DNA of 25,712 bases from an uncultured Candidatus Melainabacteria bacterium (GCA_946186335.1 CAMHMW010000011.1:1-25712), one strand, 5' to 3'. Positions 1-8,476 are shown, counted from the first letter of the stretch. Made by a program: numbers and translations. Notes: a model not told the origin generated them from the sequence alone.

Positions 1-1485
1 TTTCCCTTTCAAAACCGCTTCGTTTGTTTTATTTTTTTTATCTGACAGATATTTTTTGTTGTCGCCTGTTACTATTCCAAGTCCGAAATCGGCGTTGTTT
101 TTCAGATAGACTTTGTTTTTAGGGTTCATTATTTTTTCAAATACCGAATATTCTCTGTCGTCTGTCAGAAAAGAAAATGTTTCTGCGGTTACATTTCTGT
201 CGGTTTTAATTGTGAAATTTCTGTCTTTTGTTTTTATCTTCATACCCGTACAGGATAAGGGTTTTTGGGTGTTTTTCAACAGCAGAATTATACTCGGGCA
301 TTGTACCTTGTCAAAAATATTTCCCAAATATTCCAGATATTTTATGGAGGTGTTTTTCAGGATAATTTCTCTGATTTTTTTGTGATTTTTAATCGACAAA
401 ATTGCCTCAGGAAGGACAAAAGACAGAGTACCGCCTTTATTAAGAACTCTTAAAGTTTTTTCAATAAAAACATCATAAGATTCGATATTTTTTCCTTTTG
501 CGGATTTATAAATTTTTCTTAAATCTTCTTTTTCTTCATCCGAAAAAGCAGCACCCCATGGGGGATTTCCGATAATATAATCGTATTTTTTTGTGAAATT
601 TCCGGTTAAAAAATTATCGTTGGTGAAATTTTTGTATAAAATATCTGTGTCACGAATTTCAAATTTCAGAGCCATATTTATTCGTGCAATTTTTATTGCT
701 GTTTCATCGATGTCGTTTCCGTAAATTTGTTGAATATCAATATTTTCGGGAAGCTGGAGCAGAAAATTACCGCTTCCGCAGCAGGGGTCAAAAATTGTTC
801 CGTCTGAAAATTTGCATGACAGAATAGTTTTTTTGACAGCTTTTGTCGGGGTATAGTAAGCCCCGCTTGCTTTTCGGTTACCCAGATTTCGCATGGAAAT
901 ATACAAAAGCCCCAAAATGTCCTCATTTTTTTCGTAAAAATATTGAACGCTGAAAATTTCAGGGTTCTTTTTTATAAAATTTTGAGCATTCGTTTTGTTG
1001 TCTATAAGGTCATCGATAAGCTTGTTAAAATTTCCGAAATCAATATTATTTTTTAGATAATTTTCCAAAAATTTATCGCAAATTATGTTGTTATTTTTTT
1101 GTTTTTTTAATAATAGCCGGATGGCGCAATCGGCAATAATATATTGAATTTCATAAAGGGTGAGGGTGCGGATTTTTTCGGAAAAATTATTCAAAAATTT
1201 TTCGATAATTTTGAGGTTTTTTGAATTTTGGCAAATGTAATTTTTATAAAAACCTGAGCCCGAGATAAATTTTTTGTTTCTTCTGCTTTTAAGCTCATTT
1301 GACTTATCTGATTTTATTTTTTTTAAAAGTTTTTCAGTATAATCTTTTGTAAAATACGAACCGTCATCGGGGGTAATTTTTTTTAGTTTTATCCAGTTTT
1401 TGACGGTTGCCTCTGACACCGAAAGTATTTCGGCTAATTTTTTTTTGGAAAGATGATTTTCTTTTATCGTCTTTTTTTTAGTCAT
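1..1485 (-). CDS. N6-adenine DNA methyltransferase (TaqI/Eco57I-like), 3' end cut by window
   Basis: The frame is open from an ATG at 1485 to the left edge (495 codons, no stop), so the C-terminus is missing. Residues 12-31 look like a helix-turn-helix (LAEILSVSEATVKNW). Residues around 215-220 hold the AYYTP element typical of type I/IIG-like adenine methylases. Motif I is FDPCCGSGN at 232-240 (S-adenosylmethionine binding) and motif IV is NPPW at 307-310 (catalytic, for adenine N6). An LGIVTGDNKKY stretch near the edge resembles the start of a TaqI-type target recognition domain. A GAGGA ribosome site lies 4-5 bases before the ATG. The family methylates adenine in a specific DNA site and may be part of a restriction-modification or phage-defence locus. 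No nuclease partner is visible here; it could lie to the left or be fused C-terminally. The N-terminal HTH could help DNA binding or autoregulation (inference). Confidence 0.88.
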   Translation of the reverse strand, partial: MTKKKTIKENHLSKKKLAEILSVSEATVKNWIKLKKITPDDGSYFTKDYTEKLLKKIKSDKSNELKSRRNKKFISGSGFYKNYICQNSKNLKIIEKFLNNFSEKIRTLTLYEIQYIIADCAIRLLLKKQKNNNIICDKFLENYLKNNIDFGNFNKLIDDLIDNKTNAQNFIKKNPEIFSVQYFYEKNEDILGLLYISMRNLGNRKASGAYYTPTKAVKKTILSCKFSDGTIFDPCCGSGNFLLQLPENIDIQQIYGNDIDETAIKIARINMALKFEIRDTDILYKNFTNDNFLTGNFTKKYDYIIGNPPWGAAFSDEEKEDLRKIYKSAKGKNIESYDVFIEKTLRVLNKGGTLSFVLPEAILSIKNHKKIREIILKNTSIKYLEYLGNIFDKVQCPSIILLLKNTQKPLSCTGMKIKTKDRNFTIKTDRNVTAETFSFLTDDREYSVFEKIMNPKNKVYLKNNADFGLGIVTGDNKKYLSDKKNKTNEAVLKGK

Positions 1486-1580
1486 TTTTCCTCAGCAGAA
1501 TTGACAGATTTTTGTCAGCGGAACCTCTTTTGGTTCTTATTTAATTTGGGGTTATTCCATTCTATATTTTAACCCCTTGT

Positions 1581-1607
1581 AAAAAAATAAACCCGATATT
1601 TCGGGTT
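1581..1607 (-). terminator. Rho-independent terminator of tRNA-Asp
   Basis: Read on the minus strand, a perfect 7-bp stem (AACCCGA/TCGGGTT, 1590-1596 with 1601-1607) with a 4-base loop is followed by a run of T (1581-1587 region). It lies just after the tRNA and before the methyltransferase. Confidence 0.8.
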
Positions 1608-1620
1608 CATCTTTGTTAAA

Positions 1621-1698
1621 TGGCGGGAACGACGAGGCTCGAACTCGCGACCTCATGCGTGACAGGCATGCGCTCTAACCAAACTGAGCTACGCTCCC
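1621..1698 (-). tRNA. tRNA-Asp (anticodon GTC)
   Basis: The minus strand folds as a cloverleaf. The acceptor stem is GGGAGCG/CGTTCCC, followed by discriminator G and an encoded CCA (1621-1623). The D arm is GCTC/GAGC. The anticodon stem CATGC/GCATG carries loop CTGTCAC, giving anticodon GTC. The T arm is GCGAG/CTCGT with loop TTCGAGC. It decodes aspartate codons GAC/GAU. It has its own promoter and terminator, so it is a monocistronic unit. Confidence 0.96.
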
Positions 1699-1718
1699 AT
1701 CTGTTTAGTTACTCTCAT

Positions 1719-1746
1719 ATTATAATTGCTGAATTTTAAAAATCAA
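1719..1746 (-). promoter_or_regulatory. Promoter of tRNA-Asp
   Basis: On the minus strand there is a perfect -10 box TATAAT (1724-1719) and a -35 box TTGATT (1746-1741) separated by 16 bases. The predicted transcript start is about 13 bases before the tRNA. Confidence 0.75.
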
Positions 1747-1769
1747 GTACTATGTTTAATTGTACTTTT

Positions 1770-1803
1770 AATAAATAAAAAGCCCTGATAAAAATCAAGG
1801 CTT
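1770..1803 (-). terminator. Terminator of the GH57 gene
   Basis: Downstream of the GH57 stop on the minus strand, AAGCC.TGAT pairs with ATCA.GGCTT (1780-1803, one internal mismatch) and is followed by TTTTTATT. It separates the GH57 gene from the tRNA promoter. Confidence 0.7.
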
Positions 1804-1830
1804 GTTGAATTTGAATTGTAAAAAATCTTT

Positions 1831-3555
1831 TTAGTCAACGTATAGCGGCGCTAATTTCTTTGATTGCTGAGGTATCATACCTTCTTCCAAAGATACATAA
1901 ACTCTGTAATCAATATCCGTAAAGCAGTTATCAATGCTTTCAATTTTCTTCAGTTCTTCGTCATTGATATTTCCGCTTTCAATCATATCCGCAATAAATT
2001 CAAATCTGTCAACGTGTTCTCTGAATCTGTCCGTTGCATAATCTTTTGCCTGCCATGTTGTAATCAAAAACGGCCAGTCAGAACTTTGCAGCAGCAGATT
2101 TTCTCTTGCAAGCTGATTCAATGCTCTGTGCAAAAGTTTGTTTTCGGGAATTGTCTGATATTTGTCGGCAATTCTTGTAATTCTCTTTTCGCAAGAGTGA
2201 ATGATAGGCCACATCCATTCTGTTAAGTGATTATTCCATACATAGAAGTGTCCGCCCTGTCCCCAAGAAGATTCGGGAATTTGAATTGCTTCAACAGGAG
2301 GATGTGCGTGCAGATATTCGCCCGCTGTCATTCTTTCTACATCAGGTACAAAGTTATTGAATTTTCTGATAACCTGTTTAATAAATTCAATACCTTCAAA
2401 CCACCAGTGTCCGAAAAGTTCGGTATCAAATGAAACCATTACAAGTCCTTCTTTACCGTTGTGTGAATTTTTATAATCATTCATCAGGTGGTAAAGCATT
2501 GTTGTATAGTGGTCAGAATTTTCGTTAACCTTATTAAGTGCAATAACAGGGTCATACAACATTTTGTCACCCAAATCGGTTTTCGGTGATGTAATTCTCC
2601 AATAGTTCATGCCTGATTTATCATCTTTTTTGTGAAATTCTCTATAACATCCGTCTCCCGGATAGCCGTCAGCCGCTGACCACACTTGATAACCTGCTCT
2701 GTCGTTTCTGCCCATAACAGCAACTTGTGCATCAGGCAGCCAATATGCAGAATATGTGTCATAGCCGGTTGCAGGTCTTTCCGGTAACGGAATATACTCA
2801 ATATTTCCGTAAACGCCGATTACACGTCTGTTCCCGATAGAATTTCCGCCTTCTATTACGTGAGATTCCGTAAAGAAGTATTCAATATCGTTATTTTGCA
2901 AGGTAACTTCAATAGCGGGACGCCAGTGTTTTTCACCGTCCGAACCTATAAATTCATAACCCTGACGGTATGCACATTCGGGCAGCCAAGCACCTTTTGC
3001 TTTTTTGCCGAATAATCTTTTGGTTGTATCTGAACCGACTTTAAATTGAGCGTTCAGGTTGTTATCTGTTGCAAGTAAAGGTGAAAATCCGTGAGTTGCA
3101 CCTGATGTTGTGATTTCAATACAACCCAAATCCTGATACTTTTTGAAAGCACCGATTAAATCCATTCCGTATTTGTTTACGAATGAATTTTTGATATTGT
3201 TAAACCAGTCAAAATAGTATTTTGCAAGATATTTTAAATGCTGTGAGTGCGGAACTTTTTCATCGGGGTATCTTTCCAAATCTTCGGATACGCTTTTGAT
3301 TTTTGAATCCAAATATTCCACAAAACCGCATTTTAAATGTTCATCATTGAGTTGTTCAGCCAAAATCGGAGTAATACCTACCGTAAGTTTTGCCTGAATA
3401 CCTTCTTCGTATAACTCTGCGATAGCGTTTAACAACGGAACGTAAGTTTCTGCCATACATTCATAAAGGTTTTCTTCGCCGAACGGCCACATTCCCGCTT
3501 TTCTGTAATACGGAAGGTGTGAGTGTAACATAAATACAAATTGACCTACTGCCAT
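1831..3555 (-). CDS. GH57 1,4-alpha-glucan branching enzyme
   Basis: This 574-residue protein belongs to glycoside hydrolase family 57 with the DUF1957-type C-terminal helical domain. Its likely reaction is transfer of an alpha-1,4 glucan segment to make an alpha-1,6 branch in glycogen (EC 2.4.1.18), in the cytoplasm. The family motif HSHLPY is at 11-16. WLPECAY at 190-196 holds the presumed nucleophile Glu193. SFDTELFGHWWFEG holds the presumed acid/base Asp377. The C-terminal helical part includes SSWGQGG and HLTEWMWP. It has no signal peptide. The ATG at 3555 follows GGAGG by 6 bases, a strong ribosome site. It is single-cistron, between its own terminator and that of the lytic transglycosylase. 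GH57 also contains amylopullulanases and 4-alpha-glucanotransferases. The WxPECxY and DTExFGHWW pair and the length favour branching enzyme, but activity is inferred. Confidence 0.9.
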   Translation of the reverse strand: MAVGQFVFMLHSHLPYYRKAGMWPFGEENLYECMAETYVPLLNAIAELYEEGIQAKLTVGITPILAEQLNDEHLKCGFVEYLDSKIKSVSEDLERYPDEKVPHSQHLKYLAKYYFDWFNNIKNSFVNKYGMDLIGAFKKYQDLGCIEITTSGATHGFSPLLATDNNLNAQFKVGSDTTKRLFGKKAKGAWLPECAYRQGYEFIGSDGEKHWRPAIEVTLQNNDIEYFFTESHVIEGGNSIGNRRVIGVYGNIEYIPLPERPATGYDTYSAYWLPDAQVAVMGRNDRAGYQVWSAADGYPGDGCYREFHKKDDKSGMNYWRITSPKTDLGDKMLYDPVIALNKVNENSDHYTTMLYHLMNDYKNSHNGKEGLVMVSFDTELFGHWWFEGIEFIKQVIRKFNNFVPDVERMTAGEYLHAHPPVEAIQIPESSWGQGGHFYVWNNHLTEWMWPIIHSCEKRITRIADKYQTIPENKLLHRALNQLARENLLLQSSDWPFLITTWQAKDYATDRFREHVDRFEFIADMIESGNINDEELKKIESIDNCFTDIDYRVYVSLEEGMIPQQSKKLAPLYVD

Positions 3556-3740
3556 TTATTGCCTCCAATCTAGTGAACTATATTTGTTTATAATTCAATT
3601 ATGTACAAAATATATATACCACAAACGGATAAAAAATATAATACTATTTAACTAATTCTGTTGAATAATTTTACAAATGTTAACTTATTGAAAATTTATT
3701 GAATAAATGGGTGGATAACTTATTATTTTTTGATGAGCAC

Positions 3741-3770
3741 AAAAAGACCGGCTTATCAGCCGGTCTTTTT
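3741..3770 (-). terminator. Terminator of the lytic transglycosylase gene
   Basis: A perfect 13-base inverted repeat (AAAAAGACCGGCT/AGCCGGTCTTTTT) with a 4-base loop is flanked by T runs on both strands. It could work in both directions. On the minus strand it lies 20 bases after the transglycosylase stop. Confidence 0.9.
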
Positions 3771-3789
3771 AAATGTTTTTTGAAGCGAC

Positions 3790-4422
3790 TTAAATTGCAA
3801 CCGATTCTGATTTAACTTCAATTTCAATCGGTTTTTCTTTAATTAACTCTGCATTCAGGTTTCTTGCCTGCTCAATTTTAACCATTGGAACCGTTGTTGA
3901 TTTCCCTGATGCGTTAACAACAGGTACTGTTGCGATTGTCCCGTTTTTAACTCCTGCGATAACAGGATCGGGATGAATTTTCAGGTTATTGTAGTCAGCC
4001 ATAATTCTTGCAACATAGCGTTTTGTTTCTCTGAACGGAGGAACGGTTTTGTATTTTTTGACATTTCCCGGACCTGCGTTATAGGCTGCAAGAGCCAACT
4101 CCATTGAGCCAAACATCTTGTACATGGACTTGTAATACATGATTCCGCCTTTGATATTTCCGTCAAGGGTATAAGGATTCAAGCCCATACGTCTTGCTGT
4201 TGAGGGCATAAGTTGAAAGACTCCGACTGCTCCTCTGGGGCTTCTTGCCTCCTGTCGAAATCCTGATTCTGATTTGGCGATACTTAGCGTAATTGCCGGA
4301 TCTACGCCCATTTCGATAGAATGTTTTACTATCGCTGCCTTAACCTGAGTGACATTGGCTGCATGCACAGGTGCAAAACACATCCACACAAGTGCAATTG
4401 TGAATAGTAATAATTTTTTCAA
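3790..4422 (-). CDS. Secreted lytic transglycosylase (SLT domain)
   Basis: Soluble lytic transglycosylases cleave the MurNAc-GlcNAc bond of peptidoglycan in the periplasm, leaving 1,6-anhydro ends. The 210-residue product starts with a signal peptide (KKLLLFTIALVW hydrophobic core, cut near PVHA). The SLT fold follows: catalytic Glu52 in AKSESGF, GVFQLMP at 67-73 and AAYNAGPGN near 112-120. The last 60 residues are a valine/threonine/lysine-rich tail without a recognised domain. I choose a TTG start at 4422: AGAGGA lies 7 bases before it and it opens directly on the signal peptide. An ATG at 4524 in the same frame would add 34 residues before the signal sequence, but that ATG overlaps the -10 box of a good promoter and so would lie upstream of the transcript. 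Confidence 0.9.
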   Translation of the reverse strand: MKKLLLFTIALVWMCFAPVHAANVTQVKAAIVKHSIEMGVDPAITLSIAKSESGFRQEARSPRGAVGVFQLMPSTARRMGLNPYTLDGNIKGGIMYYKSMYKMFGSMELALAAYNAGPGNVKKYKTVPPFRETKRYVARIMADYNNLKIHPDPVIAGVKNGTIATVPVVNASGKSTTVPMVKIEQARNLNAELIKEKPIEIEVKSESVAI

Positions 4423-4522
4423 AATGTAATCCTCTAGTTGTAAATTGGAAATTCTCCAAGCTCTACTTTTTTTCCTACCGTTAAATAAGATTTCGTGCTT
4501 TTTGAATGTATTTGATACACTC

Positions 4523-4550
4523 ATTATATATCAAAAATTCAAAATTTCAA
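4523..4550 (-). promoter_or_regulatory. Promoter of the lytic transglycosylase gene
   Basis: On the minus strand, TTGAAA (4550-4545) and a perfect TATAAT (4528-4523) are separated by 16 bases. Transcription would begin near 4516, giving a leader of about 95 bases before the TTG start at 4422. The last two bases of the -10 box are the A and T of the upstream in-frame ATG at 4524. Confidence 0.65.
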
Positions 4551-4711
4551 GTTTAAGGTTTTTTGAATAAAAAATTTGCCCCATGAATTTCCCCGATAGT
4601 CAGAGGTTTACATTTCTTAATATATGAAATTGGAAATTAAAAATGGATAATTGAAAATTTTTACGATTTTGTCATTACGAAAATTTGCTATCGTAAATCT
4701 GTCGTAATCCC

Positions 4712-4790
4712 GTCATTCTGAGGCAAAGCCGAAGAATCTCAGGGTCTTAATCGTTATACCATGCGATTCTTCGCTATCGCTCAGGATGAC
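4712..4790. repeat. Palindromic interspersed repeat (REP-like), intergenic copy
   Basis: The left arm (4712-4740) begins GTCATTCTGAGG and ends GAAGAATCTC. The right arm (4765-4790) is its reverse complement with a few differences (GATTCTTCG...CAGGATGAC). The arms are separated by 24 bases, so the RNA would fold into a long hairpin. Related copies occur inside the giant gene at 12822-13135. Such elements are typically dispersed many times in a genome; only this window is visible. Confidence 0.85.
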
Positions 4791-4888
4791 AGTCTATTCT
4801 GTTTTGGACTTATCAGACTTATAGACTTAACGGACTTAATGAAACAAATTCCCCGAGTCAGTAATGTGATTAATTTTTATGTTGCCTG

Positions 4889-4894
4889 TATAAT
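4889..4894 (+). promoter_or_regulatory. Possible -10 box of the M16 peptidase gene
   Basis: A perfect TATAAT lies 22 bases before the ATG at 4917, but no convincing -35 box is found at the right spacing. It would give a very short leader that just includes the AAGGACGG ribosome site. Confidence 0.4.
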
Positions 4895-4916
4895 AAACAA
4901 AAAAGGACGGTTAATA

Positions 4917-7499
4917 ATGAAGAAATTTATTTTGGTTGCTGCAATTATGTTATGTGCTAATCTTGCGTGGGGTTCTCAGGCGCAGATGTTCAGGCTTGAT
5001 AATGGGCAAACTGTCGTCATTCAGGAGGTACATAATAATCCTATCGTCATAATTGATACCTGGATTAAAACCGGTTCAATTGATGAAGATGATTCAAATA
5101 ACGGGGTTGCGCATTTTCTTGAACATTTATTCTTCAAAGGAACAAAAAATCACTCAACCGGTGAATTTGACAAAATTCTTGAAACAAAAGGTGCGATTAC
5201 AAATGCTGCAACAAGTAAAGATTTCACTCATTATTATGTAACTATTCCGTCTAAGGATTTTAATCTGGCGCTTGAACTTCACGCCGATATGCTTTCTAAT
5301 CCGATGATTCCGAGAAACGAAATGGAAAAAGAAAGAAAAGTCGTATTGGAGGAAATCAATAAAGATTTAAAATCTCCCTCACGGATTTTGCAGGAGAATA
5401 TGAATTCAATGATGTATGAAACACATCCTTACAAAAGAAAAGTTATAGGCAGAAGTGATGTTATTGAGAAAATAACAAGGGAGAGCGTTTTGGATTTTTA
5501 TAACAGTCATTATTCTCCATCAAATATGATTACCGTTGTAATCGGGGATGTTGATACAAATAAAACGCTTGAAAGGATTAAAGAGGTATTCAATTCCGAA
5601 TATAAAAAACAGACAAAAACTATTTATCCGAAAGAAGCCCAGATTACAAAACAGAAGAAAAAAGTCGAATACATAAAAACCGAATCGGGTTACATGCTTA
5701 TAGGTTTCAGAGGGACTCCGATTTCGGATAACGAATCTTATGCAATGGATGTTTTGGCAACAATTTTGGGTGACGGTCGTTCATCTGTTTTAAATCAGGT
5801 TATAAAAGAGAAAAAACGTCTTGCGTTTTCTGTTGAGGCGGGAAATTCCACAATGAAGGATGATGGTATCTTTTACATATCGGCAAATTTTGAACCGGAA
5901 AAATGTCAGGCTGTCCAAAATGCTATTTTTGAAGAAATAAAAAAGATACAGAAAAACGGAGTGACGGATGAACAGTTAAATCTCGCAAAAAATATTATTG
6001 AAAGAAATACATATTATTCAAGAGAATCCGTTACAAATATTGCAACCGAAATCGGTTATACAATTGCCTTAACAAACGATATAAAATTTTATGATAACTA
6101 TCTGACCAACATAAAAAATGTTTCAAAAGAGATGGTAAAAAAAGTTGCAAATAAATATCTCGGGGAAGAAAAAAGCGTGGTTTCAATATTGTTACCCGAA
6201 AATTCAAAAGATATTCCTGTTTCAAATGTCATTCAAAATGGCGGAAGTGCTACTTTAGTAAGCAGTGATAAATATACTCAAAAATATCAGTTATCAAACG
6301 GGGCAACATTTTTATACACCCCAAATTCGGTGAATGATATTATTGCGATAAGTATAAATGCAAAAGGCGGACAGTTTTATGACAAAATTCCCGGTACTGC
6401 AAAGTTGACTGCTGCAACTATGTTGAAAGGAACAAAGAATTATTCTCCGATTGAATTGTCACAAGTTCTTGAGGACAATGGGATTGAAATTTCTCCTTCT
6501 GTCAGAGCTGATGCTTTTTCACTCACCGTTTTAACTACAAAAGATGAATACGAAAAAACATTTGAACTTTTGGATGAAGTTGTAAATCGTGCAAGTTTTG
6601 ATGATATAGAAGTTCAAAAGGTAGTATCAGATAAATTAAATGCGATAAAAAGTTCAAAGGATGTTCCTATTCAGCAGGCAATAGAACAGTACAGAGATTT
6701 AATTTATAAGGATACTCCGTATTCAATATCTTCAATCGTTTTGGAAAAAAATCTTCCCAAAATAAAAAGAGCGGATATTCTGGAATATTATAACAAAATT
6801 TTCTCACCGGAAAATCTTGTTATATCAATAAACGGTAATGTTGATAAGGACGATGTAATTAAAAAACTGAATAAAATTTTCTCACCGAGAGAAAATTGCA
6901 GCAATTTTGATTATAAAAACTATTCGGAAAAAATAACAAAAACAACAGCACCCCGTACAAATACAATAAAAATGGATACAGAAACGGCATGGATAATGCT
7001 CGGGTGGCAGGTTGACGGAGTTTTGAACGAGAAGGATTTTGCAACCTTGCAGGTAATAGATTCTTTGCTAGGTTCAGGCATGAGTTCAAGATTATTCATA
7101 GATTTAAGAGAGCAGCAGGGACTTGCATACCAACTCGGTTCGGGATACTCGCCGAATGTTCTGAGGGGAAGTTTTATGCTCTATATCGGAACAAATCCGG
7201 CGACTCTTGACAAGGCAAAAGCCGGTCTGTTTGAAGAAATTAAAAAACTCAAAACAGAATATGTCGGAGATAAAGAACTTGCCGATGCAAAAGAAAAACT
7301 TTTGGGAAATTACATAATCGGTCTTGAAACAAACCTTGATAAAGCAACCAATGTCGGCTGGTATGAAACATCAGGCAGAGGGTACGAATTTAAAAATAAA
7401 TATCCCGAACTCATAAACAGCGTAACAGATGCGGATATTATAAGGGTTGCAAATAAATATTTTAACGATAATTATATTTTATCAATCGTGACAAAATAA
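4917..7499 (+). CDS. Secreted M16-family zinc peptidase, two-domain
   Basis: This is an 860-residue M16B-type (mitochondrial processing peptidase/PqqL-like) metallopeptidase, likely periplasmic. The signal peptide is MKKFILVAAIMLCANLAWGS. The first M16 domain has the inverted zinc motif HFLEH (His66, Glu69, His70) and the third ligand Glu146 in VVLEEI, so it should be active. The second half repeats the fold without HxxEH (position taken by TAATMLKGTKN) and carries the Arg/Tyr substrate-binding region SSRLFIDLREQQGLAYQLG from about residue 723, as in heterodimer-like halves fused in one chain. Substrate is unknown; such proteins degrade small peptides or process secreted ones. The start is the ATG at 4917 after AAGGACGG. 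The frame stays open back to an ATG at 4761, but those extra 52 residues come from the palindromic repeat and would block the signal peptide. Confidence 0.92.
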   Translation: MKKFILVAAIMLCANLAWGSQAQMFRLDNGQTVVIQEVHNNPIVIIDTWIKTGSIDEDDSNNGVAHFLEHLFFKGTKNHSTGEFDKILETKGAITNAATSKDFTHYYVTIPSKDFNLALELHADMLSNPMIPRNEMEKERKVVLEEINKDLKSPSRILQENMNSMMYETHPYKRKVIGRSDVIEKITRESVLDFYNSHYSPSNMITVVIGDVDTNKTLERIKEVFNSEYKKQTKTIYPKEAQITKQKKKVEYIKTESGYMLIGFRGTPISDNESYAMDVLATILGDGRSSVLNQVIKEKKRLAFSVEAGNSTMKDDGIFYISANFEPEKCQAVQNAIFEEIKKIQKNGVTDEQLNLAKNIIERNTYYSRESVTNIATEIGYTIALTNDIKFYDNYLTNIKNVSKEMVKKVANKYLGEEKSVVSILLPENSKDIPVSNVIQNGGSATLVSSDKYTQKYQLSNGATFLYTPNSVNDIIAISINAKGGQFYDKIPGTAKLTAATMLKGTKNYSPIELSQVLEDNGIEISPSVRADAFSLTVLTTKDEYEKTFELLDEVVNRASFDDIEVQKVVSDKLNAIKSSKDVPIQQAIEQYRDLIYKDTPYSISSIVLEKNLPKIKRADILEYYNKIFSPENLVISINGNVDKDDVIKKLNKIFSPRENCSNFDYKNYSEKITKTTAPRTNTIKMDTETAWIMLGWQVDGVLNEKDFATLQVIDSLLGSGMSSRLFIDLREQQGLAYQLGSGYSPNVLRGSFMLYIGTNPATLDKAKAGLFEEIKKLKTEYVGDKELADAKEKLLGNYIIGLETNLDKATNVGWYETSGRGYEFKNKYPELINSVTDADIIRVANKYFNDNYILSIVTK

Positions 7500-7559
7500 A
7501 GATATTAGGTTATTATGTACTAAGGAACAAATTTGATATAAGAGCGGACGGAATTGAGT

Positions 7560-8426
7560 ATGCTTTGGAATAAAATATACAACGAAGATTGCATAAAGGG
7601 TTTGGGAAAACTCAATGATAACTGTGCCGATATAATTATTGCAGATCCGCCATATAATATCGGGGTTGATTTTGGAAATAATAAAGACAGTATGCCGCTA
7701 ACGGAATATGTTGTCTGGTCTGAAAAATGGATAAAAGAATGTCTGAGAGTATTGTCGCCGACCGGTACTATGTATATCTACGGGTTTAGTGAAATTTTGG
7801 CTCATATTTCAACGCTTTTGGATATTGATAAGCAGAGGTGGTTAATCTGGCACTATACAAATAAAAATGTACCATCGCTAAATTTTTGGCAAAGAAGTCA
7901 CGAATCCATAATATGTACGTGGAAAGATAAACCGCATTTTAACAGAGATGATGTGAGAGAACCTTATACCGAAAGTTTTTTAAAAAATGCCGCAGGGAGA
8001 GTAAGAAAATCCACAAAAGGCAGATTTTCAAACGGACAAAGAGACACTGTGTATAGCGCTCATCCAAACGGCGCATTACCCAGAGATGTCATAAAGGGTG
8101 TTTCAACACTTGCCGGCGGTGCGGCACTCACCCAAAGAGCGATATACTGTAAAACCTGCGGAAAACTTATTTCCCCAAAAGAAAAACATTTGCACGACCA
8201 ACACGAATTGATAATTCACCCGACCCAAAAACCTCTCGAATTAACAGATAAACTGATAAAAGCAGCGAAACCGAAAAATGAAAATTATAATGTTGTAATT
8301 CCGTTTTGCGGGAGCGGTTCGGAGTGTCTTGCCACTGTCATGAATGGTGGAAATTATATAGCTTTTGAAGTTAACCCCGATTATAAACTGCTTGCGGAAA
8401 GTTATATAGAAAGCCGTTTTAAATAA
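7560..8426 (+). CDS. Beta-class site-specific DNA methyltransferase (N6-adenine or N4-cytosine)
   Basis: This 288-residue methyltransferase has beta-class motif order. Catalytic motif IV DPPYN is at 29-33, and SAM-binding motifs follow in the C-terminal half (HPTQKP at 220-225, PFCGSGSE at 248-255). DPPY usually means adenine N6, but N4-cytosine is not excluded. Just before HPTQKP is a small putative zinc-binding insertion: CKTC at 197-200 and His210, His212, His215. No restriction enzyme gene is adjacent. The gene sits between a peptidase and nusB, so it looks like a solitary methylase (regulatory or epigenetic role is inference). The ATG at 7560 has GGACGG 8 bases upstream. A TTG at 7554 is in frame but too close to that site. 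Confidence 0.88.
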   Translation: MLWNKIYNEDCIKGLGKLNDNCADIIIADPPYNIGVDFGNNKDSMPLTEYVVWSEKWIKECLRVLSPTGTMYIYGFSEILAHISTLLDIDKQRWLIWHYTNKNVPSLNFWQRSHESIICTWKDKPHFNRDDVREPYTESFLKNAAGRVRKSTKGRFSNGQRDTVYSAHPNGALPRDVIKGVSTLAGGAALTQRAIYCKTCGKLISPKEKHLHDQHELIIHPTQKPLELTDKLIKAAKPKNENYNVVIPFCGSGSECLATVMNGGNYIAFEVNPDYKLLAESYIESRFK

Positions 8427-8429
8427 TGT

Positions 8430-8476
8430 GTGATGAAAAATCTCATCACTTGTTATCAAAAATTTTTCATGATAAC
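8430..8476 (+). other. Overlapping alternative hairpins between methyltransferase and nusB
   Basis: Two consecutive perfect 7-bp hairpins are present: GTGATGA/TCATCAC (8430-8436, 8443-8449) and GTTATCA/TGATAAC (8452-8458, 8470-8476). A competing 9-bp stem, ATGAAAAAT/ATTTTTCAT (8433-8441 with 8462-8470), would break both. No T run follows, so it is not a standard terminator. It may be an attenuator-like leader, an RNA end or a chance product of AT-rich DNA. Confidence 0.4.

Larger units (their letters stand above)
4551..4916. other. Divergent intergenic region with repeat debris
   Basis: No gene is supported here. It holds a degraded GTCATTACGA-type repeat stretch (about 4675-4710), then the 79-bp palindromic element listed separately, then an AT-rich stretch with the promoter of the M16 peptidase gene. 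The open frame upstream of the peptidase ATG (from 4761) is only the translated right arm of the repeat plus spacer. Confidence 0.7.

Noticed and set aside
113..453. Plus-strand frames at the left edge
   Set aside because: They are antisense to the DNA methyltransferase, whose motifs FDPCCGSGN and NPPW are in frame on the minus strand.
1880..2430. Plus-strand frames of 120 and 68 codons within the GH57 region
   Set aside because: They are antisense to the well-supported GH57 gene and show no family motifs.
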